Notes: generated by a model from the sequence alone, not told the origin. DNA of 14,068 nt from JBBSOK01 sp038259825 (GCA_038259825.1 JBBSOK010000074.1:1-14068), one strand, 5' to 3'. Counted from the first letter of the stretch, positions 1-7,396 are shown. Numbers and translations are program-made.

Positions 1-1
1 G

Positions 2-217
2 GTAGCAATGACATTTATAAGTTGCTTTCTCTTAAATGCTGAAATTCCCTTATTCGCTTTAAAATTTAAAACGTGGGATTTTAAAAGCAACGCAATTAGG
101 TATGTGTTTTTAATAATTACGGTAATTGCTATAATACTGCTGAAGTTTGTGGCGATACCTTTAATAATTTTGCTATATATTTTATTGTCTTTGTTTTGGA
201 AAAGTCCTCCTAAATAA
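2..217 (+). CDS. pssA: C-terminal end of probable CDP-diacylglycerol--serine O-phosphatidyltransferase (partial)
   Basis: Only the 3' end is present. The frame is open from the left edge (position 2) to a TAA at 215-217, so the ATG at 8 is probably an internal Met and not a start. The roughly 71 visible residues contain a short loop with the pattern EIPLFALKFK, then a charged segment, then two closely spaced hydrophobic stretches ending in a short basic tail. From memory, flavobacterial phosphatidylserine synthases (CDP-alcohol phosphatidyltransferase family, about 240 residues) end this way, with an 'IPxFALKFK' loop before the last membrane helices. The enzyme would make phosphatidylserine from CDP-diacylglycerol and serine in the inner membrane. 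The catalytic motif of the family lies outside the window and cannot be checked. The alternative is an unrelated membrane protein tail. The following 141 bp to the next gene show no clear terminator. Confidence 0.62.
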   Translation, partial: VAMTFISCFLLNAEIPLFALKFKTWDFKSNAIRYVFLIITVIAIILLKFVAIPLIILLYILLSLFWKSPPK

Positions 218-358
218 TTAATTCATTCATCTCGTTTTCGATTTAATCTAAACCTAATGGTTAAAACAGAACAATCGTTTAATTTTAGGGTCTATTGGTA
301 TACCACATATAAAACTTTGAGATTAAAATGTTTAATATAAAATTATAATTATCTTAAA

Positions 359-1642
359 ATGGCAATTCGAAAAGTACTGTTTCTATCAGCGTTAGTTGTA
401 ATCGTATCATTGTTTTCCTGTAGTGAAAAAATAGTAAGTCCAACTTATTCTATTACCACTACAAATTCAAATACGGCTCAAAAAAAACCATATTTAATAC
501 TAATTTCACTTGATGGTTTTCGTTGGGATTATGTTGAAAAATACAAGCCGACAAATTTAAGTGCCTTCATAAAAAATGGTATTAAGGCAGAATCATTAAT
601 ACCTTCATTTCCAACCAAAACCTTTCCGAACCATTACACCATAGTAACTGGCCTTTACCCGGATAATCACGGAATATTGGCAAATACTTTTTATGATTAT
701 AAAAAAGATACAATTTATAATAATAGAAATCGTGGACTGGTAGAAGATGGATATTTTTACGGTGGTTCACCAATTTGGGTGGAAGCAAATAAGGCAGACA
801 TAGTGACTGCCAGTTACTTTTTTGTTGGAACAGAAGCAGATATTCAGGGAATTAGGCCTACATACTACTATAATTACGATGGTAGCGTAAAAAATGAAGA
901 ACGAATAAACCAAACCTTAAAGTGGTTAGATTCGAGTGAAGAAAATAGGCCACATTTAATAACACTATATTTTAGCGACTTAGACGATATTGGCCACGCA
1001 TTTGGTCCGACTAACGATGTAGAATTAAAAAAGGCATTGTTTGAATTGGATAAAAATTTAGGGAATCTTTTTGAAGGAGTTTCAAAAACTGACCTTCCTG
1101 TTAATATTATAATTGTTTCCGATCACGGTATGATAGACCAAGCTACCGTAAATTTAATACCTATAGAATCTATAAAAAACGACCATTTGTTTTTAACGGT
1201 AGACAATGGTTCAATTGTAAATATACATCCAAAAAAGAATGAGGATGTAAATTCTATTTTTGAATATTTAAAACAAAAGGAAGATAATTTTAAAGTTTAT
1301 AAAACTGAAAATACACCTGGTTTTGAAAACATTCCCCGCAATAAAAATTGGGGAAGCATTCAACTTATACCAGATTTTGGTTATTATTTCGGAACCCAAA
1401 AAAGAAAAGATGTTCTGATTGAAAATGATGTTTTAACTACTGGTATACACGGTTATGATCCAGAGTACAAAGAAATGCACGGTATATTTTATGCAAATGG
1501 CCCAGCGTTAAAAAAGGGATATGAAATAGCATCAATTAAAAACATTAACATTTATCCGTTAATGTGTAAAATATTAGGCTTGAAAATTCCAGATGATATT
1601 GATGGAAATATAAATGAAATAGAAAGTGTTTTAAAAGAGTAA
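359..1642 (+). CDS. Ectonucleotide pyrophosphatase/phosphodiesterase (NPP) family lipoprotein
   Basis: A 427-residue enzyme of the alkaline phosphatase superfamily, NPP branch, which hydrolyses phosphodiester or pyrophosphate bonds of nucleotides or related substrates. The N-terminus is a lipoprotein signal: a basic start, a hydrophobic stretch and the lipobox LFSC with Cys21, so the mature protein should be lipid-anchored in the envelope. The two-metal site is complete: Asp52 (SLDGFRWDY), the nucleophile Thr88 in TKTFPNHY, Asn109, Asp209 and His213 in DLDDIGHAFGP, Asp255-His256 in SDHGM, and His364 in GIHGYDP. The spacing matches characterised bacterial NPPs, as I recall them. It stands alone: pssA ends 141 bp upstream and lptB converges from the right 74 bp away. 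No convincing promoter was found; TATAAAACTTTG near 309-319 only resembles a Bacteroidetes -7 box. The family is firm, but the natural substrate cannot be told from sequence. Confidence 0.93.
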   Translation: MAIRKVLFLSALVVIVSLFSCSEKIVSPTYSITTTNSNTAQKKPYLILISLDGFRWDYVEKYKPTNLSAFIKNGIKAESLIPSFPTKTFPNHYTIVTGLYPDNHGILANTFYDYKKDTIYNNRNRGLVEDGYFYGGSPIWVEANKADIVTASYFFVGTEADIQGIRPTYYYNYDGSVKNEERINQTLKWLDSSEENRPHLITLYFSDLDDIGHAFGPTNDVELKKALFELDKNLGNLFEGVSKTDLPVNIIIVSDHGMIDQATVNLIPIESIKNDHLFLTVDNGSIVNIHPKKNEDVNSIFEYLKQKEDNFKVYKTENTPGFENIPRNKNWGSIQLIPDFGYYFGTQKRKDVLIENDVLTTGIHGYDPEYKEMHGIFYANGPALKKGYEIASIKNINIYPLMCKILGLKIPDDIDGNINEIESVLKE

Positions 1643-1644
1643 AA

Positions 1645-1657
1645 ACGCAAAAGGCGT
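1645..1657 (-). terminator. Weak hairpin with T-tract downstream of lptB
   Basis: Read on the minus strand, ACGC-CTTTT-GCGT forms a 4-bp stem with a 5-nt loop, followed directly by TTTTTA. It lies 60 bp beyond the lptB stop and right at the stop of the converging NPP gene, so it could end the kdsD-tatC-ahpD-lptB transcript. The stem is short. On the plus strand the same hairpin is followed 6 nt later by a run of T, so it might act in both directions. Confidence 0.3.
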
Positions 1658-1702
1658 AAAATGTTTTTTGTAACGTTTAAAACTTATACTCCTATGCAAG
1701 GT

Positions 1703-1725
1703 GAGTTTTATAGAAATTAAAACTC
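1703..1725 (+). terminator. 8-bp hairpin between the converging NPP gene and lptB
   Basis: GAGTTTTA (1703-1710) and TAAAACTC (1718-1725) form a perfect 8-bp stem around a 7-nt loop. On the plus strand an 8-T run follows at 1730-1737, which would suit termination of the NPP transcript. The right arm and the T-run, however, lie inside the 3' end of lptB on the other strand, where the T-run simply encodes the Lys-rich tail. The structure is seen directly; terminator function is inference. Confidence 0.3.
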
Positions 1726-2457
1726 CAACTTTTTTTTCCGTAACTCAAAATTCTGACCTAAATATACCTTCCTCACCATTTCATCGGCTGCAAGATCTTC
1801 TGGAATACCGTGTTTCAGGATACTTCCTTCAAACATTAAATAGGTTCTATCGGTAATTGCTAGCGTTTCTTGTACGTTGTGGTCTGTAATAAGAATACCG
1901 ATATTTTTATTTTTAAGTTGCGCTACAATTCGTTGAATATCCTCCACTGCAACAGGATCTACACCAGCAAAAGGTTCATCGAGTAGTATAAAATGTGGGT
2001 CGGTTGCAAGAGCACGTGCTATTTCGGTACGTCTACGTTCGCCACCACTTAAAAGATCACCACGACTTTTACGAATATGGCCAAGACCAAACTCTTCAAT
2101 AAGCAAATCTGTTTTTGCACGTTGTTCTTTTTTTGAAAGTTTCGTAAGTTCTAAAACACTTAAAATATTATCTTCAACACTTAATTTTCTAAAAACCGAA
2201 GCTTCTTGAGCCAAATAACCAATCCCGTTTTGGGCACGTTTGTACATTGGGTATTTGGTAATTTCAGTACCTTCCAAATATATATTGCCGCCGTTAGGTT
2301 TAATCAAACCAACAATCATATAAAAAGATGTAGTTTTTCCCGCACCGTTTGGCCCGAGTAGTCCAACAATTTCGCCTTGGTTAACTTCCACGGTTATCCC
2401 TTTAACCACTTGGCGGCCTTTGTACGATTTTATAAGATTTTCAGCTTTTAATTTCAT
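1717..2457 (-). CDS. lptB: LPS export ABC transporter ATP-binding protein LptB
   Basis: A 246-residue cytoplasmic ATPase that powers extraction of lipopolysaccharide from the inner membrane with LptF/LptG. All nucleotide-binding motifs are present: Walker A GPNGAGKT (35-42), Q-loop Gln84 in YLAQEAS, signature LSGGE (136-140), Walker B FILLDE with Glu161, and switch His193 in ITDHN. The GERRRTEIARAL segment, FAGVDP after Walker B and the C-terminal YLGxxF motif separate LptB from other small ABC ATPases. The ATG at 2457 begins the conserved KLKAENLIKSYKGR start. It is the last gene of the minus-strand cluster, 181 bp beyond the AhpD-like gene. That gap holds the heptamer array, and I found no TAnnTTTG box in it, so lptB may be read through from kdsD. 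Its presence with kdsD fits a shared role in LPS production. Confidence 0.95.
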   Translation of the reverse strand: MKLKAENLIKSYKGRQVVKGITVEVNQGEIVGLLGPNGAGKTTSFYMIVGLIKPNGGNIYLEGTEITKYPMYKRAQNGIGYLAQEASVFRKLSVEDNILSVLELTKLSKKEQRAKTDLLIEEFGLGHIRKSRGDLLSGGERRRTEIARALATDPHFILLDEPFAGVDPVAVEDIQRIVAQLKNKNIGILITDHNVQETLAITDRTYLMFEGSILKHGIPEDLAADEMVRKVYLGQNFELRKKKLEF

Positions 2458-2593
2458 TTAAAAAGTTTAAGAATTTACAGAGTCAGTGTGTTTTAAAGGT
2501 TTTACATTTCTTATTTCAATATAGAAAATTTATATTTTTTCTTTCTATTAAGAAGAAATATTAAGTTTTTTCCAATTGGAAACTTCATATTTT

Positions 2594-2642
2594 CAACTAC
2601 CAACTACCAACTACCAACTACCAACTACCAACTACCAACTAC
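2594..2642. repeat. Heptanucleotide tandem repeat, 7 perfect copies of CAACTAC
   Basis: Seven uninterrupted copies of CAACTAC (GTAGTTG on the minus strand) run from 2594 to 2642. The array overlaps the end of the AhpD-like gene: on the minus strand its first base is the last base of the final Leu codon, and the next three bases are the TAG stop. Because 7 is not a multiple of 3, each reading frame meets a TAG within three copies, so copy-number change would not alter the upstream protein. The array then lies in the intergenic or transcribed spacer before lptB. Confidence 0.97.
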
Positions 2643-2995
2643 AGATTATTTTCCAAAGCTTCCCAGTACTCAAACGCTCTACGAAGATGAGGAATTACAA
2701 TAGTACCGCCAATTAATAAAGAAACACTTAACGCTTCCACAACTTCTTCTTTAGTTAGATTTAGTTTATAGCATTCTTCTAGATGATATTTTACACAGTC
2801 GTCACAACGCAAAACCATACTATTTCCTAACCCTAGTAATTCTTTCGTTTTCTTAGAAAGAGCGCCTTCGGCATATGTATTTGTGTCTAGATTAAAAACA
2901 CGTTTTATAATTTTATTATTGTCTGCCAACATTTTTTCATTCATTTTAGAACGATAGGCATTAAACTCTTCAACTATATTATTTTCTTTATCCAT
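2639..2995 (-). CDS. Carboxymuconolactone decarboxylase (AhpD-like) family protein
   Basis: A 118-residue single-domain protein of the CMD/AhpD fold, helical and usually oligomeric. The diagnostic motif is seen as RCDDCVKYH, with Cys64 and Cys67 in a CxxC and His71 three residues on, as in the AhpD-type thiol active site. Downstream, the segment from TKEEVVEAL (81-89) through GGTIVIPHLRRA (97-108) also fits the family. Members with CxxC-x3-H are associated with thiol-disulfide or peroxidase-linked chemistry, so a redox role is more likely than true decarboxylation, but the substrate is unknown. It lies 45 bp downstream of tatC and probably shares its transcript. The TAG stop is supplied by the first unit of the heptamer array. 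The ATG at 2995 is the only sensible start for a domain of this length. Confidence 0.88.
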   Translation of the reverse strand: MDKENNIVEEFNAYRSKMNEKMLADNNKIIKRVFNLDTNTYAEGALSKKTKELLGLGNSMVLRCDDCVKYHLEECYKLNLTKEEVVEALSVSLLIGGTIVIPHLRRAFEYWEALENNL

Positions 2996-3040
2996 CTCTT
3001 ATTTTAAGCTTCTAAATAGTGTAGTTCTTACTTTTAGTTT

Positions 3041-3892
3041 TTATTGTTCTAAATCTTTTTTCATCAATCTTTCTGCCCTTTTTTGTCTTCTTATTACAAT
3101 TTTCGAAATATAAATACTCACTTCGTATAAGATTAAAATAGGCACGGCAACTATTACTTGACTCATAATATCCGGCGGAGTAATTACGGCGGAAACTATT
3201 AATACTACAACCAAGGACATTTTTCGGTACTTCCTCAAAATTTCGGGCGTTACAAGTCCAATTTTGGTTAAAAAGTACATTATAATTGGTAACTGAAAAA
3301 CGAGACCAGCAGCTAATACTGATGATCTAACTAATGATATGTAGCTGCCAATATCAAATTCGTTTGTTACCTGTTCACTTACTTGATAGGTTCCTAAAAA
3401 GTTTATTGATAACGGCGTAATTACATAATAACCAAACAAAACCCCTAAAAAGAATAATAGAGAGGAAACAATAATAAATCCACGACTGTTTTTACGTTCG
3501 GAATCTTTAAGTCCGGGAGCTATAAATTTCCAAACTTCAAATATAATATATGGAAATGCCATAATTACGCCAGCCGTAATTGCAGTCCAAATATGTACGG
3601 AAAATTGTCCAGACATTTCCCTACTTTGTATTGTAAAAGGTAGCTCGGTAAAGCAAAAACTATCAAAACCCATAGATTGAGCAGCTTGGCATAGTAATCT
3701 ATAAGTAGGAAAATCGGCAGATTTTGGACCAAAAAGCAACACATCAAATATAAAACTCTTCATTATAAAGGCAACCAATGCAAAGATTACTACAGCAGCC
3801 GTAGATCTTATAAGATGCCAGCGCAGTTCTTCTAAATGGTCTAAAAAAGACATTTCACCACTTTCACTCTGATTTTTTGTTCTCGTTGCCAT
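3041..3892 (-). CDS. tatC: Sec-independent (Tat) protein translocase subunit TatC
   Basis: A 283-residue inner-membrane protein that binds twin-arginine signal peptides and, with TatA/TatB-type subunits, exports folded proteins. Family signatures are clear: the cytoplasmic N-terminal SFLDHLEELRWHLIRS (15-30), FPYIIFEVWKFIAPGLKDSER (113-133) before the third or fourth helix, and SAVITPPDIMSQ (234-245) near the last helices. Six hydrophobic segments are visible, and the tail is basic and cytoplasmic. A periplasmic insertion at about 54-95 with two or three Cys is longer than in E. coli TatC; I recall such insertions in flavobacterial homologues. The start ATG shares one base with the kdsD stop (TAATG at 3894-3890), which suggests translational coupling. 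No tatA-like gene is next to it here. Confidence 0.96.
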   Translation of the reverse strand: MATRTKNQSESGEMSFLDHLEELRWHLIRSTAAVVIFALVAFIMKSFIFDVLLFGPKSADFPTYRLLCQAAQSMGFDSFCFTELPFTIQSREMSGQFSVHIWTAITAGVIMAFPYIIFEVWKFIAPGLKDSERKNSRGFIIVSSLLFFLGVLFGYYVITPLSINFLGTYQVSEQVTNEFDIGSYISLVRSSVLAAGLVFQLPIIMYFLTKIGLVTPEILRKYRKMSLVVVLIVSAVITPPDIMSQVIVAVPILILYEVSIYISKIVIRRQKRAERLMKKDLEQ

Positions 3893-4857
3893 TAAATAAT
3901 ACCTTCTTTTGTAAGATTATGAATGTGTACCACCCCACAATAGTTGCCATTATCTTCAGCAAGAAGTTGAGTTATTCCGTGTGTATCCATTAGTTCCATA
4001 GCTTCAATAGCCATAGCTTCGTTATTTATAATCTTTGGGTTTTTACTCATAATATCTTTTGCTGTTAGCCCAGTAAAATTATCTGTTTGGCTTAACATTC
4101 TTCTTAAATCGCCATCTGTAATTATACCAACAATTTTATCGTTTTCAACTACAGCTGTTACACCGAGAAGCTTTTCTGAAATTTCTATAATTACATCTTT
4201 CACATTTGTGTTTAATGCTACTTGCGGTTTTTCATTTAACGAAGTTAAATTACTAACACGCAAATATAACTTTTTACCCAGCGATCCTCCGGGATGGAAT
4301 TTGGCAAAATCTGTGCTGGAAAATCCATGCAAATCCAGTAAACACATTGCCAAGGCATCTCCGATAACTAATTGTGCTGTTGTACTTGTTGTTGGTGCAA
4401 GGTTATTGGGGCACGCTTCCTTTTCTACATACGCATTTAATACGAAGTTGGCTTGCGTACCAAGAAAAGAATCTCGATTTCCTGTAATTGCTATAACTTT
4501 ATTGCCAATTGCTTTAATCAACGGCACCAATACTTTAATTTCGGGCGTATTACCACTTTTTGAAATGCAAATTACAGTATCGTTTTGTTGTATAGTTCCT
4601 AAATCCCCATGAATTGCATCTGCCGCGTGCATAAAAATAGAAGGCGTGCCAGTACTATTTAAGGTTGCAACAATTTTTGTGGCAATATTGGCGCTTTTAC
4701 CAATTCCAGTAACAATTACGCGCCCTTTACTATTAAAAATATACGTAACAGCTTCAGCAAATTCACTATCAACTAAGCTTGCTAAATTTGCAATAGCTTT
4801 GCTTTCAATATTAATTGTTTTCTTTGCTAATTCTATTATATGATTTTGGTCTTGCAA
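3892..4857 (-). CDS. kdsD: D-arabinose-5-phosphate isomerase, KpsF/GutQ family
   Basis: A 321-residue cytoplasmic enzyme converting D-ribulose 5-phosphate to D-arabinose 5-phosphate, the first step toward Kdo of LPS. It has a SIS domain (about 35-170) and two CBS domains (about 205-260 and 268-321). The expected active-site residues are present: Lys54 in GIGKS, Glu106 in SGNTPE, Glu147 in KEACPNNLAPTTSTTA, and His188 in KFHPGGSLGKKL. The CBS motifs GIITDGDLRR and the closing GVVHIHNL segment are intact. It is the first gene of the minus-strand cluster, overlaps tatC by one base and is divergent from recQ. The partner lptB in the same cluster supports the LPS role over sugar-alcohol metabolism (gutQ). 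A candidate promoter lies about 120 bp upstream. The start at 4857 gives a normal family length. Confidence 0.93.
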   Translation of the reverse strand: MQDQNHIIELAKKTINIESKAIANLASLVDSEFAEAVTYIFNSKGRVIVTGIGKSANIATKIVATLNSTGTPSIFMHAADAIHGDLGTIQQNDTVICISKSGNTPEIKVLVPLIKAIGNKVIAITGNRDSFLGTQANFVLNAYVEKEACPNNLAPTTSTTAQLVIGDALAMCLLDLHGFSSTDFAKFHPGGSLGKKLYLRVSNLTSLNEKPQVALNTNVKDVIIEISEKLLGVTAVVENDKIVGIITDGDLRRMLSQTDNFTGLTAKDIMSKNPKIINNEAMAIEAMELMDTHGITQLLAEDNGNYCGVVHIHNLTKEGII

Positions 4858-4978
4858 ATTTTAACGGTTTTATTTGGTTGAAACTCCTTCAGAAATTAGT
4901 ATATTTAAATTGTAAACAAATAATTTAATTTACGGCATCTTACTTTTATATTTAGATGCACGTTTCAAGTTAAGGTTG

Positions 4979-5008
4979 CAAATTTACAATTGTTAGGTAC
5001 ACAAACAA
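4979..5008 (-). promoter_or_regulatory. Candidate promoter for the kdsD-tatC-ahpD-lptB cluster
   Basis: On the minus strand TAAATTTG (4986-4979) matches the Bacteroidetes -7 consensus TAnnTTTG exactly. A TTG (5008-5006) lies 19 nt upstream, within the spacing usual for the -33 element. Transcription would start near 4972, leaving a leader of about 115 nt before kdsD. An imperfect inverted repeat (4983-5014) covers the same bases and could be an operator. The consensus is short, so chance matches are possible in AT-rich DNA. Confidence 0.42.
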
Positions 5009-5053
5009 TGTAAAGTGTTGCAAAACTAACTTTCTTTAAAATAATATAGCAGT

Positions 5054-7246
5054 GTGAGCGAAATTGATTTATACGCAGACCTTAAAAAGTATTTCGGCTT
5101 TAGCCAATTTAAGGGCTTACAAGAACAGGTAATCAAAAGTATAATAGGCGGAAACAACACTTTTGTTATTATGCCTACGGGCGGAGGCAAAAGTTTATGT
5201 TACCAATTGCCAGCTTTAATTTCTGACGGTACAGCAATTGTAGTAAGTCCACTTATTGCATTAATGAAAAATCAAGTGGACGCCATTCGCGCTATTTCTC
5301 CAGACCACGGTATTGCGCACGTTTTAAATTCTTCATTGAATAAAACCGAAGTTAAGCAGGTAATGAGTGATATTACCAGCGGAATTACAAAACTACTTTA
5401 CGTAGCCCCTGAAAGTCTTACAAAAGATGAATACGTTGAATTTTTACAATCCGTAACGGTTTCCTTTGTAGCAATAGATGAAGCACACTGTATAAGTGAG
5501 TGGGGTCACGATTTTAGACCAGAATATAGAAATCTGCGCGCAATTATAAAACGTATTGACGAGAACATACCAATTATAGGTCTAACTGCAACGGCAACGC
5601 CGAAAGTTCAGGAAGATATTCTTAAAAATTTAGCTATTCAAGATGCTAATACTTTTAAAGCCTCTTTTAATCGCCCAAACTTATATTACGAAGTAAGGCC
5701 AAAAACAAAAAACATAGATTCAGATGTTACACGTTTCGTAAAACAAAATGAAGGTAAAAGTGGTATTATTTATTGCCTAAGCCGAAAAAGAGTTGAAGAA
5801 CTTGCTCAAATACTTCAAGTAAATGGTATAAAAGCCGTGCCATATCACGCCGGACTAGATGGTAAAACACGCGTAAAACATCAAGATATGTTCTTGATGG
5901 AAGATGTGGACGTAGTCGTGGCAACAATTGCGTTTGGTATGGGAATAGACAAACCGGATGTGCGTTTTGTAATCCATAATGATATTCCAAAAAGTATAGA
6001 AAGCTATTATCAAGAAACAGGTCGCGCAGGTCGTGACGGTGGTGAGGGGCATTGTCTTGCGTTTTACGGTTACAAGGATATTGAGAAGCTCGAAAAATTT
6101 ATGAGCGGCAAGCCAGTAGCAGAACAGGAAATAGGGCAAGCGCTGTTACAAGAAGTTGTTGCTTTTGCTGAAACAAGTATAAGCCGAAGAAAATTTATCC
6201 TTCATTATTTCGGGGAAGAATTTGACAATGAAACAGGTGAAGGTGGAATGATGGATGACAATATGCGCCATCCAAAAAAGAAAAATGAAGCCACGGGAAA
6301 TGCTTTAAAACTACTCGAAGCTGTTGATAAAACTAACGAACAATACAAAAGCAAAGAAATTGTCAATGTTCTTGTCGGCAAGGTAAACGCAATGATAAAA
6401 TCCCATAGAACAGACACGCAGGAGTTTTTTGGTTCTGGTGCGGACCACGATGCTGCTTATTGGATGGCTCTTTTAAGGCAGCTTTTGGTTGCAGGTTACC
6501 TATGGAAAGAAATCGAAACCTATGGTATTATTCATTTAAGCGAAAAGGGCAGAAAATTTATTAAAAAGCCCGACACATTTATGATGACTGAAGATCATAG
6601 CTTTAAAGAAGCTAATGATGATAATATTGTAGGCGTACAAAAAATGGGTGAAGTTGTTGATGAACAACTATTTAAACTGTTAAAAGCCGAAAGGAAAAAA
6701 TTGGCAGACAAGTTGGGGTTACCGCCTTTTGTAATTTTCCAGGATCCTTCTTTGGAAGATATGGCGTTAAAATATCCAATTAATTTGGACGAACTTTCAA
6801 ATGTCCACGGCGTTGGTGAAGGAAAAGCTAAGCGATACGGAAAAACATTCATAAAATTAATCGAACAGTATGTTGAAGAAAACGACATCTTTAGACCAGA
6901 CGATTTTGTTGTAAAATCTACCGGAAGTAATAGTGCCAACAAATTGTATATAATTCAAAATGTAGATAGAAAATTAGCGCTGACAGATATTTCGAAATCA
7001 AAAGGTCTTGAAATGAAAGATTTAATCAGGGAAATGGAGGCTATTGTTTACAGCGGTACTAAATTGAATATTAATTATTGGATAGATGAAATTTTTGACG
7101 AAGATCAACAAGAAGAAATCCATGAATATTTTATGGAAGCAAAAAGCGATAAGATTGAAGATGCAATGAAGGAGTTTGATGGCGATTATGACGATGATGA
7201 ACTTAGATTATACCGTATTAAATTTATAAGCGAAGTTGGAAATTAA
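5054..7246 (+). CDS. recQ: ATP-dependent DNA helicase RecQ (zinc-ligand-less type)
   Basis: A 730-residue 3'-5' DNA helicase for recombination and repair. Seen in order: helicase motif I PTGGGKS (41-47), DEAH (142-145) followed by the aromatic-rich loop CISEWGHDFRPEYR, TATAT (178-182), GIIYC (237-241), VVATIAFGMGIDK (288-300) and the arginine-finger motif QETGRAGRDG (320-329). Then come a RecQ C-terminal winged-helix region (about 411-520), an HRDC domain (about 535-610) and a 120-residue acidic extension. The zinc-binding subdomain region (about 371-410) has the SRRKFILHYFGE core but none of the four zinc cysteines; the protein has only four Cys in all, none there. The start is GTG at 5054: an in-frame TAA at 5042-5044 excludes an upstream start, and the conserved N-terminus follows directly. 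It is divergent from kdsD and ends in a hairpin terminator before the his promoter. Confidence 0.95.
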   Translation: MSEIDLYADLKKYFGFSQFKGLQEQVIKSIIGGNNTFVIMPTGGGKSLCYQLPALISDGTAIVVSPLIALMKNQVDAIRAISPDHGIAHVLNSSLNKTEVKQVMSDITSGITKLLYVAPESLTKDEYVEFLQSVTVSFVAIDEAHCISEWGHDFRPEYRNLRAIIKRIDENIPIIGLTATATPKVQEDILKNLAIQDANTFKASFNRPNLYYEVRPKTKNIDSDVTRFVKQNEGKSGIIYCLSRKRVEELAQILQVNGIKAVPYHAGLDGKTRVKHQDMFLMEDVDVVVATIAFGMGIDKPDVRFVIHNDIPKSIESYYQETGRAGRDGGEGHCLAFYGYKDIEKLEKFMSGKPVAEQEIGQALLQEVVAFAETSISRRKFILHYFGEEFDNETGEGGMMDDNMRHPKKKNEATGNALKLLEAVDKTNEQYKSKEIVNVLVGKVNAMIKSHRTDTQEFFGSGADHDAAYWMALLRQLLVAGYLWKEIETYGIIHLSEKGRKFIKKPDTFMMTEDHSFKEANDDNIVGVQKMGEVVDEQLFKLLKAERKKLADKLGLPPFVIFQDPSLEDMALKYPINLDELSNVHGVGEGKAKRYGKTFIKLIEQYVEENDIFRPDDFVVKSTGSNSANKLYIIQNVDRKLALTDISKSKGLEMKDLIREMEAIVYSGTKLNINYWIDEIFDEDQQEEIHEYFMEAKSDKIEDAMKEFDGDYDDDELRLYRIKFISEVGN

Positions 7247-7251
7247 TTAGG

Positions 7252-7276
7252 AATCAAAACAATTATTTTGATTTTT
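7252..7276 (+). terminator. Rho-independent terminator of recQ
   Basis: AATCAAAA (7252-7259) pairs perfectly with TTTTGATT (7266-7273) around a 6-nt loop, followed by TTTA. It starts 6 bp after the recQ TAA stop. The stem is AT-rich but well placed, and it separates recQ from the his transcription unit. Confidence 0.6.
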
Positions 7277-7372
7277 ACAATTTTTAAAACTAAGCGATTT
7301 CGAGATTTTATATTTATTGTTTAATATTTTCCTAAAATTGATAATCGTTTTTATTTATTTGAAAAAAATGTT

Positions 7373-7380
7373 TAGTTTTG
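7373..7380 (+). promoter_or_regulatory. Candidate -7 box of the his operon promoter
   Basis: TAGTTTTG matches the Bacteroidetes -7 consensus TAnnTTTG at every fixed position. Transcription would begin around 7384-7388, just before the leader ORF at 7397, a distance that suits a short attenuator leader. No good TTG or TTTG -33 element is found at the usual spacing, only a T-rich stretch (about 7348-7360), so support rests on the -7 match and its position. Confidence 0.5.
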
Positions 7381-7396
7381 ACAAATAGAAATAACT

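Noticed and set aside
8..217. A complete 69-residue small membrane protein starting at ATG 8
   Set aside because: The frame is open to the left edge, and the sequence resembles the C-terminus of phosphatidylserine synthase, so a truncated larger gene is the better reading.
296..319. Palindrome TGGTATACCA followed by TATAAAACTTTG upstream of the NPP gene, as operator plus promoter
   Set aside because: A 10-bp palindrome is common by chance, and the -7-like sequence has four bases instead of two between TA and TTTG, with poor -33 spacing.
2569..2582. 14-bp perfect palindrome TTTCCAATTGGAAA before lptB
   Set aside because: In DNA this AT-rich, about one palindrome of this length is expected by chance in a window of this size. 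It has no T-tract and no promoter box next to it.
4208..4612. 134-codon plus-strand ORF opposite kdsD
   Set aside because: It lies entirely antisense to a well-supported kdsD with intact active-site motifs, has no recognisable domain, and its composition is that of a shadow frame.
6595..6942. 115-codon minus-strand ORF inside recQ
   Set aside because: It is antisense to the conserved HRDC region of recQ, with no motif and no independent promoter or start signal.
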